From Nesterenkonia sp. Act20 (lineage in GTDB: Bacteria > Actinomycetota > Actinomycetes > Actinomycetales > Micrococcaceae): a DNA stretch of 64,000 nt. The notes under the pieces were generated by a model that did not search any database, was not told the origin of the DNA, and saw nothing but the letters and a program-made list of their open reading frames with translations. The stretch spans positions 868,001-932,000 of the forward strand of contig NZ_JADPQH010000001.1 in NCBI RefSeq assembly GCF_019173455.1, in the 5' to 3' direction. Below, piece after piece: positions 52,105 to 60,633 of the stretch. The translations under genes were made by a program, and so were the position numbers. The stretch's first letter is position 1; every line of letters starts with the position of its first letter.

Positions 52105-53330
52105 GCAAGACCGTTGACGCGGCAGTTGCTCAAGAAGTTCCGCGCTGGCCCATGGCGCAACTTGGACACATTGCGCACGTCAGTACGGGGTCTGCCGATG
52201 TACAAGATGCAAACGAGGGTGCGTATCCGTTTTTCGTGCGCTCCGCCGATATCCGCTCACTCACGCATTTCACCCATGACACCGAAGCGGTACTCACTGC
52301 TGGCGACGGGAATGTGGGAGAGATCTTTCACCACTACAAGGGAAAATTTGCGGCCCACCAACGTGTCTACGTTCTTGAACCTGGCAAAAACCTGGCGGGA
52401 AGATACCTCTACTACGCGATGAGAAGCCTGTTCAAGTCCTCGCTTAAGGGCAACACTGCGAAGTCGACAGTCGACTCCCTTCGACGACCGATGCTCACTA
52501 GTTTCAGGCTCCCGCTGCCCCCGAAGAATGAGCAAACCGCGATTGCCGACTATCTCGACCATGAGACCGCCGAAATCGATGTGTTCATTTCAGATCAGAT
52601 GGCACTCATTGAGTTGCTCAATGAGCGACGTCTCTCCGCCATCGATTCACGCTTGATGGCGTCCGGTAGTACGAGGACTCCCCTGAAACATCTGGGCCGA
52701 CTTCGATCCGGCATCACCCTTGGGGCCAAGTACGACCAGGAGACGGAGGTCTACCCTTATTTACGAGTTGCCAACGTGCAGACTGACCATATCGACCTCG
52801 ATGACATAGCCACTGCCGAGGTTCCGAAAAATGTAGCTGAGAGCAATCGACTTCTCGCCGGTGATGTCCTAATGACGGAAGGAGGAGACCGGGACAAACT
52901 GGGTCGCGGCGCCCTTTGGAAAGGTGAGATCGAAGGCATGCTGCACCAGAATCACGTGTTCGCATTCACTCCCAACGCACGTCTCTCGGCGGCGTATCTC
53001 GTCTACGTCCTTGAGTCGAGCACTGCCCGTTACTACTTCGATGTCACAGCCAAGCAGTCCACAAACCTCGCGTCTACTAACTCCACCTTGGTCAAAGGCT
53101 TTCAAGTTCCTCACTGGGACATCGGTACTCAGCACGCGATTGTGGAGTCTCTGGACGCTGAGTGCACTGCGCTTCACGAAGCGATCAGTGACGCAAAGAA
53201 GGCGATCGCGTTGTCCCAAGAACGTCGCGCAGCTCTAATTGCCTCGGCGGTGACCGGACAGATTGACGTTACCCAGCGACACAGACCTGTCGCCGAGCAG
53301 CTGGAAGATGAGGTTCTAGAGACCGTATGA
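52101..53330 (+). CDS. hsdS: Type I restriction specificity subunit (HsdS)
   Basis: The 409-residue protein has two target-recognition halves. The first is about residues 10-180, and its conserved helix begins at NEQTAIADYLDHETAEIDVFISD. The second is about 190-370, with GIGTQHAIV-type sequence replaced by DIGTQHAIVESLDAECTALHEAISDAKKAIALSQERRAALI. The two helices fix the spacing of the bipartite DNA site. It overlaps hsdM by four bases and hsdR by four bases. The recognised sequence cannot be predicted here. Confidence 0.93.
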   Translation: MSKTVDAAVAQEVPRWPMAQLGHIAHVSTGSADVQDANEGAYPFFVRSADIRSLTHFTHDTEAVLTAGDGNVGEIFHHYKGKFAAHQRVYVLEPGKNLAGRYLYYAMRSLFKSSLKGNTAKSTVDSLRRPMLTSFRLPLPPKNEQTAIADYLDHETAEIDVFISDQMALIELLNERRLSAIDSRLMASGSTRTPLKHLGRLRSGITLGAKYDQETEVYPYLRVANVQTDHIDLDDIATAEVPKNVAESNRLLAGDVLMTEGGDRDKLGRGALWKGEIEGMLHQNHVFAFTPNARLSAAYLVYVLESSTARYYFDVTAKQSTNLASTNSTLVKGFQVPHWDIGTQHAIVESLDAECTALHEAISDAKKAIALSQERRAALIASAVTGQIDVTQRHRPVAEQLEDEVLETV

Positions 53331-56300
53331 GTTCTACGCATCAGGAAAAGGGCTTCCAGCAGCTAATCGCGGACCACTTAGAGTCACAGGGGTGGCTGCG
53401 GTCTGACAACTCGGTTGACTTTGACGTCGAACGTGCGCTGTTCCCGGAGGATCTCCTGGGGTGGTTGGAGGACTCTGACCCGGAGAACTTCGCTCGCATC
53501 GTTCCACCGTCCGCCGACGAGGCTGCCCAGGAGCGCGGACGCCGCCGGATTCTGGACCGCGTTGCCAAACAGCTCAGCACTGATGAGTCGCAGGGTGGCG
53601 GCACACTAAAGACCCTGCGCGGGAAGCTGCGACTCCCCGGGGCCCGTGATTTCACGTTGATGCAATTCCCGCCGGCCGATGACCGAAACCCCGCCCTTGT
53701 TGAGAAGTATCGACTGAATCGGCTGCGCGTGGTCCGAGAGGTCCGGTACTCGTCCAGGAGCGGCGCGAGCCTGGACTTCGTGCTGTTCGTCAACGGGATA
53801 CCCGTCGCGACGATCGAGCTGAAGACTGAGATGACCCAAGCTCTGGAAGCGGCGAAGCAGCAGTACAAGAAGGACCGACGCCCCAAGGGTGAGCCGCTGC
53901 TGACGGTCGGGCGCGGCCCGCTGGTGCACTTCGCGGTGTCCGAAACCGAAGTGGCAATGACCACCCACCTCGAAGGCAACGCAACCACGTTCCTGCCGTT
54001 CAACCGCGGGCACAACAACGGCGAGGGTAACCCCTCCATCCCGGGCAAGGCCCCGACCGCGTACTTCTGGGAAGAGATCCTCGCCCCGGATACGTGGCTG
54101 AACATCTTGACCAAGTTCATCTACATCAACCATGAACGCCGCACAGACCCCATCACCGGGGAAGTCACAGAGAAGTCCCAGGTCCGGTTCCCCCGCTACC
54201 ACCAGTGGCGCGCCGTCACAGCCCTCACCGAAGCCGCCCGAGAGGAAGGACCGGGGCATAAGTACCTGATCCAGCACTCCGCCGGCTCAGGCAAGACCGA
54301 CTCCATCGCCTGGACGGCCCACCGGCTGGCTTCACTCCACACCGAGCACGGTGAGAAGGTCTTCGACAACGTCCTGGTGATCTCTGACCGACAGGTGCTG
54401 GACAAGCAGCTCCAAGATGCGGTGAACCAACTCACCACCACCACGGGCACGTTCCAAGCGATCACCAGCGGATCAGAAGGCTCCAAGACCGACCAGGTCC
54501 TGGAAGCCTTGGCGGCGGATACTCCGATCATTGGTCTGACGCTGCAAACGTTCCCCTATGCGCTGAAGCGGGTCCAGGACGAGGGTGGCAAGATCGCCGG
54601 GCGTCGATTCGCCGTCATCGCGGATGAGGCCCATTCCTCTCAGACCGGTGACGCTGCCAGTTCCTTGAAAGAGCTTCTCTACACTCACGCCGACGATGCT
54701 GAGGCGGGGGGTCCTGAGGATGTGGGGGTGGATCAGGATGTGCTGAATCGTATGGCCGCGCAGGTCGACGCGGATGGGCGGATCAGTTTCTTCGCCTTCA
54801 CCGCGACGCCCAAAGAGAAGACCCTCAAGATGTTTGGGCGCCGTGACCACATCGGCGAGCTGAGACCCTTCGACTTGTATCCGATGAAGCAGGCCATTGA
54901 AGAGGGCTTCATCCTGGATGTGCTGCAGAATTACACAAGCTACGAGGTTGCCGCCCGTATCGCCCAAAGAGCCGGAGGCGAACGACCTCCCCGGGGGCAC
55001 GAGGGTGAGGAGATCGATCTGCGGCGAGGCGCGAAAGCTCTGATAGCCCATGTGGAGTTGCACCCGACCAACGTGGCGTCGAAGGTCCGCGAGATCGTCG
55101 AGCACTACCAGCGCGTCGTCCGCCCCGAACTCGGGGGCAGGGCCAAAGCGATGGTGGTCACCGGGTCCCGTGCGGCCGCGGTGCAGTACCACCGGGCCTT
55201 CGAACGCGAGGTCGAACGCCGGCAGTTAGACCTCCAGTCATTGGTGGCGTTTTCTGGGGATGTCCCGGACCCGGACGTGGAAGTGCTCAATGAGGCAGAC
55301 CGGCCCACCGTGACGGAGGCTTCCGCGAACCCCGCATTGCGTGGTCGTGACCTGGCCAGCGTGTTCGACCAGGAAGGTCAGCATGTGCTGATCGTGGCGA
55401 ATAAGTACCAGACTGGGTTCGACCAGCCCCTGCTGGTGGCCATGTATGTGGATAAGAAGCTCTCCGGCATCTCCGCGGTGCAGACATTGTCTCGGTTGAA
55501 TCGTCGTGCGTCGGGGAAGAACAACACGTTTGTGTTGGACTTCGTGAACGAACCCGATCAGATCTTGGCGGCGTTCCGGGAGTACTACGAAGACGCCCAG
55601 GTCGAGACGGAATCCGATCCTGAGCTGATTGGTGATCTGCGGACCAAGCTGGAGAACGAGAACATCTTCACCCAGTCCGAGGTCGACCTATTCTGGCGGG
55701 AATGGCGCTCCAAATCTGACCGGCACAATGCTGTCTACGCCTCTCTGCAGCCAGCGAAGGAGCGATTTGCTCACCGGTGGGATCAGGCCATCCGCGAAGA
55801 AGACACCCCCACCATTGAGCGTCTGGTCGAGTTCCGGGCGACGCTGACTCAGTACCCGAAGGCGTATTCGTTCTTCTCCCAGATCTTGGACTACGGGGAC
55901 CCGACTTACGAGAAGCTCTCCCCCTTCAGTGGACTCCTCGCCCGGTTGCTCAAGGACTTCACCGAGGAGGAGACCAACCCCGCAGCGGTCGATATCTCGG
56001 ATGTGGTGCTCACCCACTACAAGCTCGAGAAGATCCGCGAGGAGACCCTGGACCTCACGACCGGTGAGCCGAAGGGACTGCAGGGGCTCACGGAGGCGGG
56101 GATGAACCGAGCGTCCGAGAAGGAACGCGCGGCGATGGACGCGGTCATCGAGAAGGTCAACCAATACCTCGGGGACCTCGAAGCCACGGATGAGTACAAG
56201 GTCGGGTCACTGCGGTTGCTGGCGAATCAGATCGCAGGAGATTCCACGTTGCAGCAGCAGTACCGCAACAACTCCACCCAGGACTTCCTCTACTCCCCCA

Positions 56301-56458
56301 CCCTCGTGGACGTCTCCGAAGACGCGCTGTGGAGCCACGAGACTCAGACGGACGAGATCATCAAGCGCCTCCGAGACCTCCCAGACGCTGAACGTGTGCG
56401 TCTGCTGGTCGATGTCGGGTTGCTCGATGCCCTCGCGGACGCCACTCGAATTGGGTAA
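53327..56458 (+). CDS. hsdR: Type I restriction endonuclease subunit (HsdR)
   Basis: The 1043-residue protein begins with the PD-(D/E)XK nuclease (DFVLFVNGIPVATIELK, about residues 149-165). It continues with a superfamily 2 translocase: Walker A HSAGSGKTDS (about residue 316), DEAHSS (about 433), FTATP, and NKYQTGFDQPLL late in the motor. It tracks along unmodified foreign DNA and cuts at collisions. The C-terminal part (after about residue 800) is the helical domain that docks on HsdM. The frame is intact and co-translated with hsdS. It is the last gene of the operon. Confidence 0.95.
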   Translation: MSSTHQEKGFQQLIADHLESQGWLRSDNSVDFDVERALFPEDLLGWLEDSDPENFARIVPPSADEAAQERGRRRILDRVAKQLSTDESQGGGTLKTLRGKLRLPGARDFTLMQFPPADDRNPALVEKYRLNRLRVVREVRYSSRSGASLDFVLFVNGIPVATIELKTEMTQALEAAKQQYKKDRRPKGEPLLTVGRGPLVHFAVSETEVAMTTHLEGNATTFLPFNRGHNNGEGNPSIPGKAPTAYFWEEILAPDTWLNILTKFIYINHERRTDPITGEVTEKSQVRFPRYHQWRAVTALTEAAREEGPGHKYLIQHSAGSGKTDSIAWTAHRLASLHTEHGEKVFDNVLVISDRQVLDKQLQDAVNQLTTTTGTFQAITSGSEGSKTDQVLEALAADTPIIGLTLQTFPYALKRVQDEGGKIAGRRFAVIADEAHSSQTGDAASSLKELLYTHADDAEAGGPEDVGVDQDVLNRMAAQVDADGRISFFAFTATPKEKTLKMFGRRDHIGELRPFDLYPMKQAIEEGFILDVLQNYTSYEVAARIAQRAGGERPPRGHEGEEIDLRRGAKALIAHVELHPTNVASKVREIVEHYQRVVRPELGGRAKAMVVTGSRAAAVQYHRAFEREVERRQLDLQSLVAFSGDVPDPDVEVLNEADRPTVTEASANPALRGRDLASVFDQEGQHVLIVANKYQTGFDQPLLVAMYVDKKLSGISAVQTLSRLNRRASGKNNTFVLDFVNEPDQILAAFREYYEDAQVETESDPELIGDLRTKLENENIFTQSEVDLFWREWRSKSDRHNAVYASLQPAKERFAHRWDQAIREEDTPTIERLVEFRATLTQYPKAYSFFSQILDYGDPTYEKLSPFSGLLARLLKDFTEEETNPAAVDISDVVLTHYKLEKIREETLDLTTGEPKGLQGLTEAGMNRASEKERAAMDAVIEKVNQYLGDLEATDEYKVGSLRLLANQIAGDSTLQQQYRNNSTQDFLYSPTLVDVSEDALWSHETQTDEIIKRLRDLPDAERVRLLVDVGLLDALADATRIG

Positions 56459-56883
56459 GGGGGCGCAACTGTAGAACGGTTACAATGGCGTACTGGCTTC
56501 ACCATGAACTCTAAAATTTGAATACTGCTTGAATAGCTTGTCAAGTCGTTAGAGACACACTCTTTTCCGAAAATTTGGAGAAAATGTACGTGAAAACTTA
56601 GACTTTCGAACCTCTCGGATTCGAAAGAATGCAAAAGAAACCACTTACCGAGTCCTTGTTAAACACCAACGAACGTCGACCCTCAACCAGACGAACCGCA
56701 GACCAATCCCTTGGATTGAACGCAGATCGGTCCAACAACCTCATAGAATTCCGCTTTTTTGCATCCTACACCTGAGAGTTTGGCGGTGGTGATAGCTAGT
56801 GCAGGCAGATTGTGGACGATATGCTGACACTAATGAATTTGGGACCAAAAATTTATTTCATCTGAATTTATAGGAGCTCTCAC
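56459..56883. other. AT-rich 425-base gap between hsdR and OLD gene
   Basis: No gene was found. The base composition drops well below the flanks, as in the following gene, suggesting a junction of acquired DNA. A hairpin (56603-56627) and the OLD gene promoter lie here. GGAG sits before the TTG start at 56884. Confidence 0.6.
56603..56627. promoter_or_regulatory. Inverted repeat CTTTCGAA-N9-TTCGAAAG
   Basis: Exact 8-base arms at 56603-56610 and 56620-56627 enclose a 9-base spacer. It may be the hsdR terminator or an operator for the OLD gene; it is the only clear dyad in this gap. Confidence 0.45.
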
Positions 56884-58641
56884 TTGCGACTGGTTGAAGT
56901 CACTGTCAAGAACTACAGGTCTATCGGGTCGCAGACAAAATTCGACGTCGAAGATCTGACAACACTGGTGGGGCCGAACAACGAGGGCAAGTCGAATCTT
57001 CTCCGCGCTCTGGGCCTAGGAATGTACCTCATCGAACGCTGGAGCACTCTGCCATCCAATTTATCAGCGCAGGGAGAACTCACCGGCTCCGCCGCAGCAT
57101 GGGTACTCCGATCCACTCGCGCTTATGGGACATCCCGTCGCCAGGAAAGCATGGGCTACTCCTGGGCAGATGACTACCCACTCGGCAAGCAGGCCCGGTC
57201 AGGTACGCATCCGACTGTGCTGAGACTGAAGTTCAGCCTCAACGAAGACGAAGTGACTGAATTCTTCAATGCGACTGGAATCGCGAACAACGGTGAGCTA
57301 CCTATCGAAATGAGCCTTTCGAGGCGCAGTGCATCGTTCGGTGTCGTGAAACCTGGTCGAGGTGCAGCAAAGCATAAAATGAAGGCTCAAGAGATCGCGA
57401 AGTTCATAGCCGACAGGCTGACATTTGTCCTGATTCCAGCGGTACGCACTGTCGAACAAGCGCGGGGTTTATTGAGCGACCTGACACGGTTAAGGATCCG
57501 CGAGATTGCAAAGTCTGACGAATATATCGAGTTAACTAGACGCCTTAATGAACTGCGCCAAACCGCAGTGAGTGAAGTCGGCTCGGAACTCACTACTTCG
57601 GTCAGTAGGTACCTCCCTTCAGTGACGAATGTAGAGGTTGTTACTACGGACTTCGAGCGGTCTGACTCTGTCGATGATGTTCTAATTGACGATGGATCGG
57701 TGACTTCTATTGCTAATAAGGGTGATGGTGTCAAGAGCCTGGTGACTCTGGCTCTTATACAGGAGCTCGCAAGGGAACAGTCCAAAAGTCACAGTTTCAT
57801 ACTTCTTGTGGATGAGCCCGAGGCACACCTACATGCGTCAGCAGTTCATGAGCTACAAATGCTTTTCCATGAACTATCAGCAAAACAGCAAGTAATACTA
57901 GCAACACACAACCCGATATTTGTGAATCGTGAAAGAATACGATCAAATGTTCTGGTACAGACCAATGAAGCCAAGCCTGCTAAGAATGTCAACCAAATAA
58001 GAACCGCTATTGGAATTGAATCGTACGATAATTTAGATTCTGCAGAAACCGTTGTACTTCTCGAAGGTCTCACAGATCAGACGGTGATCACCCACATTCT
58101 TGGCCAAAGCAGACCAACGATACAGTCAGACATTAGGACAGGCCGTGTGGCATTTAAGTCTACCAACGGCGCTACTCGGATGCGGAGTCAGATAATCCGT
58201 GAAAAGTCGACGGCTTCCCGGATTATCGCGGTTTTGGACGGAGATCAAGCCGGTCAGCAAGAGGCGAAGCGGCTCATTGAGACAAAAGTTCTGCCGTCCG
58301 AGAACATTTTTGTGATTCGAGATACAGCTCGTAAGTACTCCGAATTGGAAGATCTATTCGAGCCATCTTCTTACGTCGGAGCACTTTCTGTCTTATTTGG
58401 ACGCAATTTTTCCCCACGCCACTTTGCCGACCGGAGTGCAAAATGGTCTACCAACCTATCCCGGGCCGCCACCTCTCTGGGCATTGCAGCCAATGCTGAA
58501 GACCTCGAATTAAAAGCGAAGATATGCGTAGCTGAATGCCTCGAAAACTTGGATAGAACGCATATAAAGGAGAGTGCTCAGGACAACATAGAAGCGTTGA
58601 GGACCCTCATTTGGCCTACAGCCGAGGAAGCCGCCATCTAG
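56884..58641 (+). CDS. OLD-family ATPase with C-terminal TOPRIM nuclease domain
   Basis: The 585-residue protein starts at a TTG with GGAG seven bases upstream. It has an SMC-like ATPase: KNYRSIG, Walker A GPNNEGKSN (residues 30-38), Walker B LLVDEPEAHLH (about 308). A TOPRIM domain follows, with the acidic Glu in VVLLEGLTDQ (about 390) and LDGDQAG (about 451). This matches OLD/GajA-type nucleases, known for phage defence. No UvrD-like GajB gene follows, so it is a stand-alone OLD. The codons are clearly more AT-rich than the neighbours, a sign of horizontal gain. It lies just behind the type I operon. Confidence 0.87.
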   Translation: MRLVEVTVKNYRSIGSQTKFDVEDLTTLVGPNNEGKSNLLRALGLGMYLIERWSTLPSNLSAQGELTGSAAAWVLRSTRAYGTSRRQESMGYSWADDYPLGKQARSGTHPTVLRLKFSLNEDEVTEFFNATGIANNGELPIEMSLSRRSASFGVVKPGRGAAKHKMKAQEIAKFIADRLTFVLIPAVRTVEQARGLLSDLTRLRIREIAKSDEYIELTRRLNELRQTAVSEVGSELTTSVSRYLPSVTNVEVVTTDFERSDSVDDVLIDDGSVTSIANKGDGVKSLVTLALIQELAREQSKSHSFILLVDEPEAHLHASAVHELQMLFHELSAKQQVILATHNPIFVNRERIRSNVLVQTNEAKPAKNVNQIRTAIGIESYDNLDSAETVVLLEGLTDQTVITHILGQSRPTIQSDIRTGRVAFKSTNGATRMRSQIIREKSTASRIIAVLDGDQAGQQEAKRLIETKVLPSENIFVIRDTARKYSELEDLFEPSSYVGALSVLFGRNFSPRHFADRSAKWSTNLSRAATSLGIAANAEDLELKAKICVAECLENLDRTHIKESAQDNIEALRTLIWPTAEEAAI

Positions 58642-58751
58642 TTCGCTGGCAGCACGAGTTACGCCTCTCGACTTTGTCAACAACAGGGAGGCGCGAGGGA
58701 CGCGACCATCCACCTGCGAACGTCACTTGTCCTATTGACTATCGACAGATA

Positions 58752-58763
58752 ATCATCGATGAT
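58752..58763. promoter_or_regulatory. 12-base palindrome in the DUF2975 promoter
   Basis: ATCATCGATGAT is a perfect palindrome that overlaps the predicted -10 box (GATAAT, 58748-58753) and ends seven bases before the DUF2975 start. It fits an operator for the small HTH protein encoded two genes along. The site is inferred. Confidence 0.5.
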
Positions 58764-58769
58764 CGAGCT

Positions 58770-59249
58770 ATGACAGGTCAACGTTGGGTTGTTGCCGCCC
58801 TCAAGGCATCACTGGTCCTGCTCTTCGGGCTTTTGCTCCTATTCCAGACGATGTCCCTCCCAGGACAGTTCGCACACATGGCACGAGAATCACCCGACAT
58901 GGCTTTCCTTCGCTGGCCAGCGACCATCATCACGATCTTCTGGGTGCTGTGCGTTCAGGTGGTCATCGTCTGTATCTGGCAGCTGCTCACGCTCGTCCAG
59001 AGAGACCGCATCTTCAGCCCCACCTCCATGCGTTGGGTGAACCTGGTACTGGGTGCGATCGGCGCCGCCTGGCTCACCCTCGTGGGAGTGTTCCTCTACA
59101 TCGGGTTCAACGCGACTGATCCAGGGATCCCGTTGGTGCTCGCTTTGATGGTGGCGGTGGGCGCCGTCGTCGGCCTTGTGGTTGTGGTGATGCGTGCCCT
59201 GCTGAAGCAGGCGACCACGCTGCGCACCGACATGGAAGCGGTCATCTGA
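58770..59249 (+). CDS. DUF2975-type membrane protein
   Basis: The 159-residue protein has four hydrophobic helices (ASLVLLFGLLLLFQ, ATIITIFWVLCVQVVIVCIW, LVLGAIGAAWLTLVGVFLYIG, LVLALMVAVGAVVGLVVVVM) with the QRDRIFSPTSMRWVN loop seen in DUF2975 proteins. The upstream open frame is discarded. Its stop TGA and the next start ATG share bases, pairing it with a small Cro/CI regulator as is usual for DUF2975. GATAAT at 58748-58753 may be the -10 box; the ATG has no clear ribosome-binding site. Confidence 0.82.
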   Translation: MTGQRWVVAALKASLVLLFGLLLLFQTMSLPGQFAHMARESPDMAFLRWPATIITIFWVLCVQVVIVCIWQLLTLVQRDRIFSPTSMRWVNLVLGAIGAAWLTLVGVFLYIGFNATDPGIPLVLALMVAVGAVVGLVVVVMRALLKQATTLRTDMEAVI

Positions 59250-59455
59250 TGCCGATCGTCGTGCGGATTGATGTGGAGCTGGCCAAGAGGAAGATGAGCG
59301 TGGGCGAGTTCGCCGAACGAGTCGGGATCACCCCGGCAAATGTTGCCGTGCTGAAGAACGGCCGCGCCAAGGCGATCCGGTTCAGCACGCTAGAAGCCAT
59401 GTGCGAGGTGCTGGAATGCCAGCCCGGTGACCTCATCGAGTGGGTGGAGGAATGA
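59249..59455 (+). CDS. Small Cro/CI-type HTH regulator (YozG-like)
   Basis: The 68-residue protein is a single HTH: IDVELAKRKMSVGEFAERVGITPANVAVLKNGRAKAIRFSTLEAMCEVLECQPGDLIEW. It is the usual partner of DUF2975 membrane proteins. ATG overlaps the preceding stop, and its own stop overlaps the next start by four bases. The three genes are therefore one tightly coupled operon. It probably acts as a repressor of its own promoter. Confidence 0.9.
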   Translation: MPIVVRIDVELAKRKMSVGEFAERVGITPANVAVLKNGRAKAIRFSTLEAMCEVLECQPGDLIEWVEE

Positions 59456-60633
59456 GCACCCGGGTGCGGCACACCGATGTGCTCGTGGTCGGAGCTGGGC
59501 TCGCGGGGCTGCGCGTCGCGACGCTACTGGCCAAGCGCGGGTATTCAGTGGTGGTCATTGACCGACGTCGGGACCTGACCACGTCGATCAGGACCACAGG
59601 GATCTTTGTGAGGCGAACCCTGGACGACTACGACCTGCCAGACCACCTACTAGGACCCGCCATACGCAGGGTGGTCTTGTACCCGCCGAGCCTGCGGGAT
59701 CCCGTGGAGCTGGTCAGCGAGCGCGATGAGTACCGTGTGGGTGAGATGGGCCCGCTCTACGCGGCGGGCGCGCAGGCAGCTGTGGATGCTGGCGCCGAGA
59801 TGGTGCTCGGGACCAGATATCTGGGTGGCTCCGATGGTCGATACGAAGTGACCGGGCAAGACGGGCCGATGACGGTGCATGCTCGGTTCGTAGTCGGAGC
59901 GGACGGCGCCCGGTCGCGGGTGGCGCGTGACCTGGGCCTGGACCGCAATACTCACCTGCTGGTCGGGGCCGAAAACGTCTTCAACGTCTCCGAGCCGGTG
60001 GAGTCCGCTGCCTTCCATTGCGTGCTGGATCCGCGGCTGGCACCCGGTTACATCGGTTGGGTGATCAATGACGGAGTCCACGCCCATGTGGGGACTGCCG
60101 GATACTCCAAGCGTTTCAACGGCGGGGTGCGCGGAACGCTGGACGAGTTCTCGGCGCGCGCTCCCGCGTTGGCAGAAGCTGACCGCTCCCCCGCTGGGGT
60201 GGAACGCCGCGGCGGACCGATCCCGGTGGGCGGGCTGCTCCGCCGGATCAGTTCACCGGACGGACTGCTTGTCGGTGATGCCGCTGGGGCAGTGTCACCC
60301 CTGACCGCTGGAGGCCTGGACCCCTGCCTGCGCCTCTCCGACTACGCGGCCGCCGCGCTCGACGAAGCGTTGCAGACCGGACGCCGCGAAGCATTGCGGG
60401 ACTACGACGGCGGAGCGCTCAGGAGAAAGTTCACCGGGCGCTTGTTGATGCGCCACGCGCTGGCGCAGGTGAGGCACCCTCTGATGGCCAGCGCTGGGTT
60501 CCAGGTGCTGCGGACACCGTTCGGACGGGCAGCCGCACGGAAGGTGCTGTTCGGAGACCGGTCATTTCCGGACCTGAGGGGCACCTCATTGGCCCGGGAC
60601 TGGGCCAAGAGCGTCACGGTCTCGGATACCTAG
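59452..60633 (+). CDS. FAD-dependent oxidoreductase (geranylgeranyl-reductase/monooxygenase-like)
   Basis: The 393-residue protein opens with a FAD-binding Rossmann motif (VLVVGAGLAGLRVATLLAKRG) and has RFVVGADGARSRVARDLG (the second FAD-contact, DG motif) and GLLVGDAAGAVSPLTAGG (GD motif). This is the group that includes geranylgeranyl reductases and class A monooxygenases. It starts at an ATG with GAGGA overlap into the HTH gene. The stop shares the CTAG bases 60630-60633 with the convergent gene. Substrate unknown. Confidence 0.87.
   Translation: MSTRVRHTDVLVVGAGLAGLRVATLLAKRGYSVVVIDRRRDLTTSIRTTGIFVRRTLDDYDLPDHLLGPAIRRVVLYPPSLRDPVELVSERDEYRVGEMGPLYAAGAQAAVDAGAEMVLGTRYLGGSDGRYEVTGQDGPMTVHARFVVGADGARSRVARDLGLDRNTHLLVGAENVFNVSEPVESAAFHCVLDPRLAPGYIGWVINDGVHAHVGTAGYSKRFNGGVRGTLDEFSARAPALAEADRSPAGVERRGGPIPVGGLLRRISSPDGLLVGDAAGAVSPLTAGGLDPCLRLSDYAAAALDEALQTGRREALRDYDGGALRRKFTGRLLMRHALAQVRHPLMASAGFQVLRTPFGRAAARKVLFGDRSFPDLRGTSLARDWAKSVTVSDT

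Noticed and set aside
56884-58641. Gabija (GajA) system
   Set aside because: Domain order matches GajA, but no helicase partner is present, so the system name is not justified.
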